DNA from: Pseudoduganella namucuonensis
Lineage (GTDB): Bacteria > Pseudomonadota > Gammaproteobacteria > Burkholderiales > Burkholderiaceae_D
Assembly: GCF_900116645.1 (NCBI RefSeq)
Contig: NZ_FPBO01000001.1
Location: forward strand, 437,007 to 501,006
DNA: 64,000 nucleotides
Direction: 5' to 3'
Under the pieces are notes generated by a model, which saw only the letters and a list, made by a program, of their open reading frames with translations, searched no databases and was not told where the DNA came from. Shown here piece by piece: positions 27,176 to 36,191 of the stretch (its first letter is position 1; each line of letters begins with the position of its first letter). Position numbers and translations under genes: made by a program.

Positions 27176-27934
27176 ATGCAAGCAAACTCTCCACTGCTAC
27201 GCTTCGCCCAGCCTTTGCTGCTGTGCCTGCTCGTGACGCCGGCGGTCGTGGGCTGGGCGAAGTCCACCGTCTCCGTCAGCGTGCACGGCGTCAATTACAG
27301 CAACCAGACCTTCAGTTATTCCCTTGAGGACCCGAACGATAAAAAGAACCGCATTGGCGGCGAGCTGGTCGACCGCTTCGCCGCAGGCGGCACCCAGTGC
27401 TGCTACGAGCTGCCCAGGCAGTGGCGGCCGGGCATCAAGATTCAAGTGAACTCGCGGCACTGGCTGCCCAAGGAGCCGGACGGTAAGTTACCGGAAGTGG
27501 CCCAGACCCACGTCGTGGAAGTGCCGGAGTACGCCGACGGCAAGCCCGGCGAGTTGTGGGTGCTGCGCCAGCCGGACGGCACGGTGAAAATCGTCTCCAG
27601 CGACTACCAGCCGGATCACGAGAAATGGCCGGGGGAGGTCAAGGGGTGGCCGGTTCCTTCGCTGGAGTATCGGCGAGAGCGGCATGCGTTGTATCTGGAG
27701 TTGGCGGAATCTGATGTGAAGTCCGTCAAGCGATTGCTCAGCGATTTGCAGCAAGACCCAGCCAAAAGCACGGCACTATCGTGGGAACTGAGGCGCAAGT
27801 ATAGTCCTCTGGATTTGACCAGTTTCAGCGGCCCGTCGGATCCCAAATTCAGGGATTGGCTGCAGAAAGAATATGAGCAGTCCTTGCAGGCGAGCGAAAA
27901 CAAGGCTCTAAGACTGAGGGAAAGCCAGCAATGA
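27176..27934 (+). CDS. DUF3304-type protein, probable immunity or accessory partner of the downstream lipase
   Basis: A 252-residue protein with an N-terminal export signal or anchor (FAQPLLLCLLVTPAVVGWA). The DUF3304-like region follows: VSVHGVNYSNQTFSYSLED and GGTQCCYELPRQWRPG. The C-terminal 80 residues are charged and helical. It overlaps the lipase gene as ATGA, so the two are made together. Proteins of this type often sit beside DUF2235 type VI effectors; a periplasmic location would suit neutralising a phospholipase. The immunity role is inferred from arrangement, not shown. Confidence 0.75.
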   Translation: MQANSPLLRFAQPLLLCLLVTPAVVGWAKSTVSVSVHGVNYSNQTFSYSLEDPNDKKNRIGGELVDRFAAGGTQCCYELPRQWRPGIKIQVNSRHWLPKEPDGKLPEVAQTHVVEVPEYADGKPGELWVLRQPDGTVKIVSSDYQPDHEKWPGEVKGWPVPSLEYRRERHALYLELAESDVKSVKRLLSDLQQDPAKSTALSWELRRKYSPLDLTSFSGPSDPKFRDWLQKEYEQSLQASENKALRLRESQQ

Positions 27935-29982
27935 CGGCTCAGCTGATTTCTCACATACCAGCGAGCTATGGCGCGGCTGACGTTCGCGAAGTCCTTTTTT
28001 CGGACTTGGAGCGCCAGGGATTTCGTAAGCGCGAAGAGATGGAACAGCCGCCACTTGGCGTTCCTGGAGCCTCTTGCACCACCAACCTGTTCTTCGGCTT
28101 CTTCTTCGACGGCACGAAGAACAACTACGTCCAGGCCGAACCAGGCAAGAACCACTCGAACGTCGCGCGGCTCTATGATTGCTTCCCCGGGCTAAGTGTC
28201 GCGGGCGTATTGCCCGCCACGACCGACTGGCAGTACAACCCGGAACGCTACACGCATTTCTTCAAGACCTATATACCCGGCGTCGCGTCCCCCTTCAAGG
28301 AAGTGGGCGACAACGGCGAAGGGATCAAGCTCGCCCTTGGCGCGGGCACGGGACGTGGCGGCCAGGCCAGGATCGCCTGGGCACTCATGCAGGCGATAAA
28401 CAACGTGCATCGCTATTTCATGAAGCAGCCACTGGTCGATTCGACGGAAGCCGGTTCGCTCGCGCACCGGATGGACCTGAGCAAATGGCATCGGCGTCAA
28501 ATGCCGCTCAACCGCCGCAGGGAAACGCCCGGCCCCAACGACGCGCAAAACGAAACGACGCATCATCTGCTGGCCGGTCTGCTGAAAAGGCTGCACAAGG
28601 CCGTGTCGCAGCATTGGCCCGCCCAGAACGGCAAGCCGGCGAAACTGGATCCGGGGATCGTCAAAACCATCCACGTCTCCACCTTCGGCTTCTCGCGCGG
28701 CGCCACGCAGGCCAGGGCGTTCACCAACTGGCTGATGTCGCTGTGCCAACTGGACGCCGAGCTGTGCGGCAAGTCCGGCATGACGCTGGGTGGTTTTCCC
28801 GTGCAGTTCGATTTCCTCGGCATTTTCGACACCGTCGCGTCGGTGGGCGCGGGCAATAGCTTCGGCAATACCTTTTGGGGCCGGATCTTCGACGGCCACG
28901 GCGCCTGGGCGGACTCGGAGGAAAACCTCCGAGTCCCGGAAGGCCTTCCGTGCATGCACCTCGTCGCGGCCCATGAGATACGGCGCAGCTTTCCCCTCGA
29001 CTCCGCCTCCGTCAAGGGCATCCTCCCCTCGGCGTGCGAAGAAATCGTCGTCCCCGGCGTCCACTCGGACATAGGCTCGGGCTACTGCCCCACAGAGCAG
29101 GGACGCGGCATCGACCCCGATGGCGCGGATATGTTGGCGCGCATCCCCTTGATTCACATGTACAGGGCGGCGCGCCTGGCGGGTGTGCCGCTGAAGCTGG
29201 AACTCGCCAGTGATGTGGTCAAGAAGCGTTTCGCGGTCACGCCCGCCGTGATCGACGCCTTGAACGCCTATCTCGCGCTGTGCGAAGCGAAGGAGGGCTC
29301 CTTAACGGAAATCATGCGCGAGCAGACCAGGCTTCGCATCCTCTACCACCGGGCCAGGCGGGTATCCGGCAAGGCGGGAGTGGACACCAGCGCGAGCTTC
29401 AAGCGCGCCACCAACTTCGACAAGAACGATCTGCACAGCGCCTACCTCGAGCTTGACGAGGAGATCAAGGAATTCGAGGCATGGATGAAAACAGGGAAAC
29501 TGGACGACAGGCTTGTCCACCAGGAGCCCGGATTCCGCAACCAAAAGGAAAACGAATGGAAGGAGATAGCTAGCTGGTGGAAAACCGCCAGCCCTCTGCC
29601 GGACGCGGCAGTGCATTTCTTCGACGAATACGTCCACGATTCGCGCGCCTGGTTCAAGCTTTCCCTGAGCGACCCGGATAATGAACCCGGCATGTTGAAG
29701 AAGCTGGAATCCTGGGGCAAGCGATTGAGGGATTTCGAGTCGGCTCCTACCCATGACGAGACCGGAGCGCCGAAGAGTAGCGGGCTCACACCCGACCAAA
29801 CGCTGGCCGCCCGCGAATACATCAAAACCGGCGCCATCCCGCGCATGCCGACCGAGGGCCGGGAAGACTGGGAAATAGCCGGCTACCTGCGATACCGGAA
29901 AGTCTACGCCGGCGCCGACGCTTATCTGATTTCCAAGCGCAAGCCAGCCGCGAATGGTTCCGGTCTGGCCATACACGCCTAG
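27931..29982 (+). CDS. DUF2235-family phospholipase effector (Tle1-like)
   Basis: A 683-residue alpha/beta hydrolase of the DUF2235 family, the group that contains type VI secretion lipase effectors Tle1. Family motifs are NLFFGFFFDGTKNN near residue 55, the nucleophile elbow GFSRGATQARAF (Ser in GxSxG), FDFLGIFDTVASVG and VVPGVHSDIGSGY, which would carry the catalytic Asp. The C-terminal 250 residues have no recognised domain and may anchor to a secretion partner or target membranes. Base composition looks lower in GC than the neighbours. No VgrG or type VI structural genes are in the window. There is no signal peptide, as expected for such effectors. Confidence 0.85.
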   Translation: MTAQLISHIPASYGAADVREVLFSDLERQGFRKREEMEQPPLGVPGASCTTNLFFGFFFDGTKNNYVQAEPGKNHSNVARLYDCFPGLSVAGVLPATTDWQYNPERYTHFFKTYIPGVASPFKEVGDNGEGIKLALGAGTGRGGQARIAWALMQAINNVHRYFMKQPLVDSTEAGSLAHRMDLSKWHRRQMPLNRRRETPGPNDAQNETTHHLLAGLLKRLHKAVSQHWPAQNGKPAKLDPGIVKTIHVSTFGFSRGATQARAFTNWLMSLCQLDAELCGKSGMTLGGFPVQFDFLGIFDTVASVGAGNSFGNTFWGRIFDGHGAWADSEENLRVPEGLPCMHLVAAHEIRRSFPLDSASVKGILPSACEEIVVPGVHSDIGSGYCPTEQGRGIDPDGADMLARIPLIHMYRAARLAGVPLKLELASDVVKKRFAVTPAVIDALNAYLALCEAKEGSLTEIMREQTRLRILYHRARRVSGKAGVDTSASFKRATNFDKNDLHSAYLELDEEIKEFEAWMKTGKLDDRLVHQEPGFRNQKENEWKEIASWWKTASPLPDAAVHFFDEYVHDSRAWFKLSLSDPDNEPGMLKKLESWGKRLRDFESAPTHDETGAPKSSGLTPDQTLAAREYIKTGAIPRMPTEGREDWEIAGYLRYRKVYAGADAYLISKRKPAANGSGLAIHA

Positions 29983-29985
29983 ATA

Positions 29986-30120
29986 TCAGGGGACGTGGAT
30001 CCGTCCGTAGCTGTTCCAGTCGGCCGCCATGGCGCCGATACCGCCGAACTGGCGGGCATCATCGTTGAAGCGCGACCAGGTGGCGCCGTTATCATCGGAG
30101 CGGTACACGCCGCACACGCC
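29986..30120 (-). pseudogene. Fragment of a second GH74-like gene (C-terminal tail)
   Basis: About 44 codons encode GVYRSDDNGATWSRFNDDA and GGIGAMAADWNSYGRIH, followed by a stop. They align with the final part of the intact GH74 gene at 30210 (GIYQSDDGGATWSRFNDDAH, GGIGVMAGDWNTYGRIYF) but with many substitutions. The rest of the gene is missing. The fragment abuts the lipase stop codon (29982) and lies beyond the terminator of the intact gene, so it is probably not translated. Confidence 0.7.
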
Positions 30121-30144
30121 GCTGACGCGCCCACCCTGTTCAAG

Positions 30145-30183
30145 AAAAAAACCGCCGCGGCCCGTTTCCGGTGCCGCGGCGGT
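30145..30183 (-). terminator. Terminator of the GH74 gene
   Basis: ACCGCCGCGGC (30151-30161) and GCCGCGGCGGT (30173-30183) form an 11-bp perfect stem. Six As at 30145-30150 give the U-tract on the minus-strand transcript. Confidence 0.88.
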
Positions 30184-30209
30184 CATTGGCTGCGTCAGGG
30201 ACGTGTCAC

Positions 30210-32561
30210 TCAGTTGGTATAGATCAGACCGCGACCGGTACCACTGAAGTAGATGCGCCCATAGGTGTTCCAGTCGCCCGCCATCACGCCGATGCCGCCG
30301 TACTGGTGGGCATCATCGTTGAAGCGCGACCAGGTCGCGCCGCCATCGTCGGATTGGTAGATGCCCCACACGCCATTCCTCGTACCCACGACGTAGAGCG
30401 CGGCCGAGTACGGAGCGCCGGTCTGCGCCTTGCCCAGGGCGATGGTGCTGGCCCCCTGCACTTTCTCCGTCATGCTGGTGCCCGCGATCGACGCGAAGCC
30501 GTTCAGCTTGGTCCAGCTCGCGCCCGAATTGGTCGAGTGGTACACGGTGTCGCCGTCGGTCAGCCAGATGTCGCCCTCGACGTTGGGGTTGACCACCATC
30601 GACGTGAGACCAAAGGCGTTGGGGGCCAGGTTCGCCGACACCGAGCCCTGGCTCAGCGTGAAGTTGTGGCCGCCATTGGTCGAGACGTAGACCTTGCCCG
30701 CCGGCCCCCAGAACGCGCCACCCGAATCGTAGGCATAGACCTTGTTCGGATTCTTCCGGTCGACTACCAGGTGATAGCCGTTATCCCAGCCGGGGGCGGC
30801 CGGCGCCGGCAGGTTGGTCGCGGTCCAGCTCGCGCCATTGTTCGTGGTGTAGGATGGCACCGAATTGGACGGCGCCCAGATCACGTTGTTGCGGGACGTG
30901 GTCACGATACTCCCATTGGCGGAATGGTTCGCCGCCGCGCCCGCGGGCAGGGTCGCGAAGTTCGACCACGAGCTACCGGCGTTGCCGGACCAGAAGCCCA
31001 AGGTGGCTGAGGTTCCGTGGTTGACGCCGGAACCGACGATGTAAGTCGGATCGGACCACAACACGTCGGCGTAGTTGCCATTGCTCCAGTCGGAGGTGGG
31101 GCCCCTGGTCGGCGTCGTCGCGAGGTCCGTCTGGACCCATGTCCCGATGTCGCCCGCGCTGTTGACGAACTTGTACGGCGCGCCGGCCGGCGGCGTGACG
31201 ATGGCCAGGGTGGCGGTCTCCTCGAGGTTGTTGTTCGGGAAGTCCCAGCTCGGCGTGGCCGACGACGCGTTCCAGGTTTCCCAGACGCCGCCGCCGGTGA
31301 CGTGCATGATGTGGTCGGGGTTGGCTGGATCGATCTCGATGTCGTCGATCCAGCCCCAGAACTGTCCGCCCCAATGCACCATGCCGCCCGCGATTTCGCG
31401 CCAGGTGCCGCCGCCGTTGTCGGACAGCTGGACGACAGGGCCGGCGGAGCTCCAGGTGCCGGTCACGGCCAGCGCGATACGGGCCGTCGAGCCGGTGCCG
31501 GTCACGGACACACCGCCGTAGCCGCCGCCGGTCGTGATGCTGGAGAGCTGGGTCCAGGACTCGTTGCCGCTCACGCCACCGAACTTGTAGAGGTAGCCGG
31601 GACCGCCGGCGCCCTCGCCGCCGTTCTTGTTGAATACCACGTAGTAAGCGCCGTCGCTGGTACGCACCATGTGCGGGACATAATAGCCGGACACGGTCGA
31701 CGGGACCGACACCGGCGTCCACGAAAAGCCGCCGTTGACGGACTTGTACAGGGTCGAGGTCAGGCCCGCCACCTGGGCGTAGTCCGGTGCGACGGCGGCA
31801 TACATGATCCAGGTCGTCGCGCCGCCACCCACGTTCGAGTTGTCGAACATGATCTGCTCGACGCCCTTCACGGCGCCGATAGCCTGGATCTGGGCGCCCG
31901 TGAGCACCGTGCTCGACAGACCCGTCTGGGTCCACGTCTGACCCGAGTTCGTGCTCTTCCACAGGCCGGCCGTGCGCGAGGCGTAGAACATCGTCGATGG
32001 ATTGGTGGGATCGAGCTTCAGGCGTTCGCCGATGGCCCGGCCGCCTTCATTGCCACCCACCGGGAAAGGCAGGTCGTAGTGCGTCCACGTGGCGCCGCGG
32101 TTGCTGGAGGCATAGATACGGCCGTTTGCCGGGTTGCCGCCGCCATCCTTCGTATACATGCCGGTGACCAGGTACACGCGCTGGTCGTTGGTCGGATCGA
32201 GGCCGATGCTTTCGACGCCATGGTACCGGCTCTCGCCCGCGGTGAAACCGATACCGTCGGTGATGGGCGTCCACGACCCGTTGGAATTATTCCAGCGGTA
32301 GGCGCCGCCGATGTCGGTGCGAGCGTACATGAGGCCCGCGGTCGTCGGATGGTAGGTGAGGCCGGTGACGTAGCCGCCGCCGGCCCATTTCACGCTTGTA
32401 TAGCTGGTGGCCGCCGGGCCGCCCATGGCGACGCGGTTGCCCGGCGCGGCGCTGACCGCGGCGCCGCTGTCGCCGCCGCCGCTGCAGCCGGCCAGCATGC
32501 CGACCAGAAGACCGGCCAACAGGGTGGGGACGACGAGCTTGACGTTGTATGTCGGTTTCAA
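30210..32561 (-). CDS. GH74-type xyloglucanase, lipoprotein
   Basis: A 783-residue secreted enzyme of two seven-bladed propellers with repeated Asp-box motifs (S-x-D-x-G-x-T-W, for example NRGATWTHYD, TNSGQTWTQ, SDDGGATWSRF). The GH74 hallmarks MYARTDIGGAYRWNNS near the N-terminus and WIDDIEIDPANPDH in the middle carry the expected catalytic acids. It would hydrolyse xyloglucan or related beta-glucans. The start is TTG 32561: GGAGGAG lies six bases before it, and the resulting N-terminus gives a lipoprotein signal with lipobox LAGC (Cys26) followed by SGGGDSG. The upstream ATG at 32789 lacks these features. Confidence 0.88.
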   Translation of the reverse strand: MKPTYNVKLVVPTLLAGLLVGMLAGCSGGGDSGAAVSAAPGNRVAMGGPAATSYTSVKWAGGGYVTGLTYHPTTAGLMYARTDIGGAYRWNNSNGSWTPITDGIGFTAGESRYHGVESIGLDPTNDQRVYLVTGMYTKDGGGNPANGRIYASSNRGATWTHYDLPFPVGGNEGGRAIGERLKLDPTNPSTMFYASRTAGLWKSTNSGQTWTQTGLSSTVLTGAQIQAIGAVKGVEQIMFDNSNVGGGATTWIMYAAVAPDYAQVAGLTSTLYKSVNGGFSWTPVSVPSTVSGYYVPHMVRTSDGAYYVVFNKNGGEGAGGPGYLYKFGGVSGNESWTQLSSITTGGGYGGVSVTGTGSTARIALAVTGTWSSAGPVVQLSDNGGGTWREIAGGMVHWGGQFWGWIDDIEIDPANPDHIMHVTGGGVWETWNASSATPSWDFPNNNLEETATLAIVTPPAGAPYKFVNSAGDIGTWVQTDLATTPTRGPTSDWSNGNYADVLWSDPTYIVGSGVNHGTSATLGFWSGNAGSSWSNFATLPAGAAANHSANGSIVTTSRNNVIWAPSNSVPSYTTNNGASWTATNLPAPAAPGWDNGYHLVVDRKNPNKVYAYDSGGAFWGPAGKVYVSTNGGHNFTLSQGSVSANLAPNAFGLTSMVVNPNVEGDIWLTDGDTVYHSTNSGASWTKLNGFASIAGTSMTEKVQGASTIALGKAQTGAPYSAALYVVGTRNGVWGIYQSDDGGATWSRFNDDAHQYGGIGVMAGDWNTYGRIYFSGTGRGLIYTN

Positions 32562-33016
32562 ATTGTGCTCCTCCAGAAATGGATAATAGTTTGAATTCGC
32601 CGGTATGGCGGGCAGCGCTGCGACGCTGGCCCGCCGCCGCGCCGGACATGGTCCGGCGCGGTGAAACGGAGGCGGCGCCTTGACCGGCGCAAGGCGCGCT
32701 TCCTGTTGCTCGGGGAAATTGCCGGACTGATTCGCCATTGGGATCCCCAGTATAGGAAGTGCGGATTGTTCAAAATTTGTGAAAATCACCAGTGGTATTA
32801 ACGATTTAACTCAAGCGTTGTAGTGCAACCGCGCGTGGCTTCGTTCCGTGATTTGTTTGACATATATCAAAGACGCTCGCGCGCCCGCGGCGTTGCATGT
32901 CGCCGGCGCGCGCGGACCGGCGCCTGTTTGCGCGAGCCCTGCCGGACCGGCTATCTTGATAAGTTTTCCTTAAGCAATGCATGAGAGAGTGGCCGCACCT
33001 ATTTCAAAGGTGGGCC
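32562..33016. other. Intergenic region between divergent GH74 and yidD genes
   Basis: About 455 bp without a convincing gene. It holds the ribosome binding site of the GH74 gene (32568-32574) and presumably the promoters of both divergent genes. The centre (about 32750-32830) is AT-rich, but I could not fix -35/-10 pairs with good spacing. ORFs here overlap the GH74 leader in other frames and look fortuitous. Confidence 0.5.
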
Positions 33017-33472
33017 ATGCCGACTTTCCAAACCGCGCTGCGAGGCGCCGCGCTGTGGGCGATCCGCGCTTATCAGCGCTACCTGTCGCCGTACAAGGGG
33101 TTTTCGTGCGCCTTCCGCACACACACGGGACGGGACAGCTGTTCCGCCTATGGCCACAGGGTGATCGCGCGGCACGGCGTGTGGCGCGGGCTGGCGCTCC
33201 TGGACCGCAGGCTGTGCGCCTGCGGCTTGACGCATCGGTTGCACGCGCAGCCGGCCCCGCAGAGCAGGCATGGCGCGTTCCGGCATCAGGCGGGGTTCTG
33301 CGACGCGCCTTGCGACCTGCCGTGCGACGGTCCCTGCGACCTTCCCGGAGGCGGCAAGCGGGCGGTCGGCGGCGCCGGGGAGTGCGCGTGCGACGTGCTG
33401 TCCAACTGCGGCTGCGACATCTTCGATAAGTGGCGCGAAAAACGCAGGCGCCGCCGCCGCGACGGCAAATAA
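33017..33472 (+). CDS. yidD: YidD-family membrane protein insertion factor with Cys-rich tail
   Basis: A 151-residue protein. Residues 13-75 are a YidD domain (AIRAYQRYLSPYKGFSCAFR, then SCSAYGHRVIARHGVWRGLA and LLDRRLCACG). YidD assists YidC-dependent insertion of membrane proteins and normally has about 70-100 residues. Here a C-terminal extension carries four C-D-x-P tetrapeptides in a row (Cys95, 99, 103, 107) and two further pairs (Cys123/125, 131/133), ending in a basic stretch. ATG 33017 follows AAAGGTGGG. It is not next to rpmH or yidC, so this may be a specialised paralogue. Confidence 0.82.
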   Translation: MPTFQTALRGAALWAIRAYQRYLSPYKGFSCAFRTHTGRDSCSAYGHRVIARHGVWRGLALLDRRLCACGLTHRLHAQPAPQSRHGAFRHQAGFCDAPCDLPCDGPCDLPGGGKRAVGGAGECACDVLSNCGCDIFDKWREKRRRRRRDGK

Positions 33473-33500
33473 AAAACGCCACCTTCATTCGAGGTGGCGT
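33471..33500 (-). terminator. Terminator of the S9 peptidase gene
   Basis: ACGCCACCT (33476-33484) pairs with AGGTGGCGT (33492-33500). Six As at 33471-33476 provide the U-tract for the minus-strand transcript. It may also act on the convergent yidD transcript. Confidence 0.75.
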
Positions 33501-33511
33501 CCTGGCCCCGC

Positions 33512-35899
33512 TTATTTCTTCAGCGTCCGTTCAAACAGCTGGTAGATGCGGCGGTACTGGTCGTACCAGCTCTCCGGCTGCAGGTAGGCGTGGCGCTCCA
33601 GCGGGTAGCTGGCCAGTTCCCAGTTGTCCTTCCTCAGTTCGATGAGGCGTTGCGCCATGCGCACCGAGTCCTGGTAGAACACGTTGTCGTCCACCATGCC
33701 GTGCGCGATCAGCAGGTGGCCTTGCAACTTGTCCGCGTATTCGATCGGCGACGATTTCCGGTAGGCCCGCGGGTCCAGCTCCGGCGTGTTCAGGATGTTG
33801 GAGGTGTACTCGTGGTTGTAGGTGGTCCAGTCGGTCACGGGACGCAGCGCGGCGCCGGACTTGAACAGCGCCGGCTCGCGCAGCATGGCCATGAAGGTCA
33901 TGAAGCCGCCGTAGCTGCCGCCGTAGATGCCGACCTTGTCGATGTCGCCCTGGTGGTTGGCGGCCATCCAGTTGGCGCCGTCGACGTAGTCCTCCAGCTC
34001 GGGATGCCCCATTTGCCGGTAGATGGCCGTGCGCCAGTCGCGGCCATAGCCCTTGGACGCGCGGTAGTCCATGTCCAGCACGATGTAGCCTTTTTCCACC
34101 AGCAGGTTGTGGAACATCTGCTCGCGGAAGTAGTTCGAGTAGCGCTTCGTGGCGTTCTGCAGGTAGCCGGCGCCGTGCACGAACAACACCACCGGGTACT
34201 TCCTGCCCGCCTCCAGCGTGGCCGGGCGGTACAGCTTGGACCAGATCGGGCCCGCGCCGTGCGTGGACGGCACCGCCACCAGTTGCGGTTGCACCCACTG
34301 GCGCGCCTTGAATTCGGGCGTGCGGGTGTCGGTCAGCTTGACGGCCGCGCCGCCGGCGGCGGGGACGGTGGCGATCTGCGCCGGCAGGTAGGCGGACGAG
34401 TAGTGCACCAGCAGCTTGCGCTCGTCCGGCGACACGCTGAACTGTTCGACGCCGCCGTCGAGCGCGGTCACCTCGCGCACCGACCCGTCCCGGGCATCGA
34501 CGGCGCACACCTCGTAGGCGCCCGGCGTCTTGCGGTTGCACAGCAGGTGGGCCACCGATCCGTCGGCCGACCAGCGCACATTGGTCGCCTCCCAGGCTCC
34601 CTGGGTGAGCGCGCGCCGCCTGCCGTCCGCGCCCAGCGTGTACAGGTGCGCGTAGCCGCTTTCCTCGGACAGGAACCACAGCGTGGCGTGGTCCGGCAGC
34701 CAGCCGAACTGGTTGTAGCTGTTGTTGATCCAGGCCGTGTCGCTGACGCGGTGCAGCGGCTTGAGCCCGCCGTCCGCCAGGTCGACGGCGGCGATCCAGC
34801 GGTCCTTGTTGTCCACCGCGCGCAGCATCACGGCCACGCGCGCGCCGTCGCCGCTCCAGACCATGCCGCCGCCGCTTTCGTCGTCCAGGCGCACGGCGCG
34901 GTTGCCCTTCAGCGCGGGCAGCTTCTGTTCCTCGCGCAGCGCCGCCAGCGGATCGGCGCCGACGCCGGGCAGCGCGTCGTAGGAGACCGGCGTGACCTTG
35001 CGCGTCCGCAGGTCCACCAGGTGCAGCGACTGCTGCTTCGGCGTGTCGCGGCCGACGCGGGTGCGCTCGTCGTCGCTTTCCTCGTAGCCCGATTCGGTCA
35101 CGTAGCGCGGCATCTTGCTCGCGCGGCCCTTGTCGCCCTTGGGCGAGGTCGCCACCAGCAGGTAGCGGCCGTCCGGCGACAGCGCGCTGCCGTCGATGCC
35201 CTCCTTGTCGCCCAGGTAGACGGCCTGCGGCGCGCGCGTGGCGTCGGCCCGGCGTTCCTGCTCGGCGCGCTCGCGCAGCGCGTCGCGCTCGTCCTTCTGG
35301 CGCTGGAGGGTGGCGATCAGGCGCAGTTGCATGTCGCGCAGGGCCGTCTCGGACTGCCCCGCCTCGGGCGGCGCGGCCGGGTCCCTGGCCGCGCGCGGCA
35401 GCGCCACCGGCGCCACCATGCGCTCGGCGCGGTTCCAGCTGTACCAGTCGGCGCCGGCGCGGAACTGCACGGCGCGGCCGTCGGCCGAGTACTGGGCGGC
35501 GGCCGGCGACGGCGACATGCCGCGCGTGATCTGCGCCAGCGCGCCCGATTTCAGGTCGCGCTCGAACAGGTCGCCGTTGCGGAACACGATGGCGCGGGAG
35601 CGGTCGCGGTGGTAGACGACGGTGGCCGAGTCCAGGCCGGCCAGTTCGGCGTCGCCCACCAGCCGCGGCGCGGCGGCGGTGTCGACCTGGAAGGTGTCGC
35701 GCAGCGGCGAGCCGGCGCGCTTCTGCCTGTAATACACCCGCTTGCCGTCCCAGTTCCACCAGGCGGTTTCCACGGGCGTGCCTATCCAGTCCGGGTGGGA
35801 CATGGCCTGGTCCAGCGTGATGGGGGTTTGCGCGGCGGCCGGGATGGCCGTCGCCGCGCACAATGCCGCGCACAGCGCGGAAAGAGCTATAGATCGCAT
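33512..35899 (-). CDS. S9-family serine peptidase (dipeptidyl-peptidase IV type)
   Basis: A 795-residue secreted peptidase with a signal peptide (MRSIALSALCAALCAATAIP, then AAAQ). A beta-propeller of about 500 residues precedes an alpha/beta hydrolase domain. The nucleophile elbow is GIYGGSYGGFMTF, the Asp is in HGMVDDNVFYQDS and the His in YPLERHAYLQPESW, which is the DPP-IV order. It cleaves short peptides, often after proline, in the periplasm. ATG 35899 begins the signal peptide; the open frame upstream of it is not coding. Confidence 0.93.
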   Translation of the reverse strand: MRSIALSALCAALCAATAIPAAAQTPITLDQAMSHPDWIGTPVETAWWNWDGKRVYYRQKRAGSPLRDTFQVDTAAAPRLVGDAELAGLDSATVVYHRDRSRAIVFRNGDLFERDLKSGALAQITRGMSPSPAAAQYSADGRAVQFRAGADWYSWNRAERMVAPVALPRAARDPAAPPEAGQSETALRDMQLRLIATLQRQKDERDALRERAEQERRADATRAPQAVYLGDKEGIDGSALSPDGRYLLVATSPKGDKGRASKMPRYVTESGYEESDDERTRVGRDTPKQQSLHLVDLRTRKVTPVSYDALPGVGADPLAALREEQKLPALKGNRAVRLDDESGGGMVWSGDGARVAVMLRAVDNKDRWIAAVDLADGGLKPLHRVSDTAWINNSYNQFGWLPDHATLWFLSEESGYAHLYTLGADGRRRALTQGAWEATNVRWSADGSVAHLLCNRKTPGAYEVCAVDARDGSVREVTALDGGVEQFSVSPDERKLLVHYSSAYLPAQIATVPAAGGAAVKLTDTRTPEFKARQWVQPQLVAVPSTHGAGPIWSKLYRPATLEAGRKYPVVLFVHGAGYLQNATKRYSNYFREQMFHNLLVEKGYIVLDMDYRASKGYGRDWRTAIYRQMGHPELEDYVDGANWMAANHQGDIDKVGIYGGSYGGFMTFMAMLREPALFKSGAALRPVTDWTTYNHEYTSNILNTPELDPRAYRKSSPIEYADKLQGHLLIAHGMVDDNVFYQDSVRMAQRLIELRKDNWELASYPLERHAYLQPESWYDQYRRIYQLFERTLKK

Positions 35900-36191
35900 C
35901 GGTAAATGTCGTTGAAGAGGGGGGAGGAGGGTAATCCGGACCTGAAACACGAAGGCGCATTCTAGCTGAAGTGCATTGCGGAAATTGTATAAGCATGTAA
36001 CAGGAATACCCGGGAACAACCCGTACCTATGGGCTTGCAAGCCGCGCGCAGCCTGTACTACGGGGCTCCGTGGCCTTATTGCGAATGTTGCCAATAGTGT
36101 ATAAGCTGATCCGGGTCAACTTCGGCATGGGGCGGCGCGCTTCGCATTGCATCCCGCCAGTCACCTGCCCGACTCTCGTGGAGGCGTAACG

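Noticed and set aside
32981..33016. An extended yidD start at ATG 32981
   Set aside because: The 12 extra residues are not typical of YidD, and AAAGGTGGG is placed for ATG 33017.
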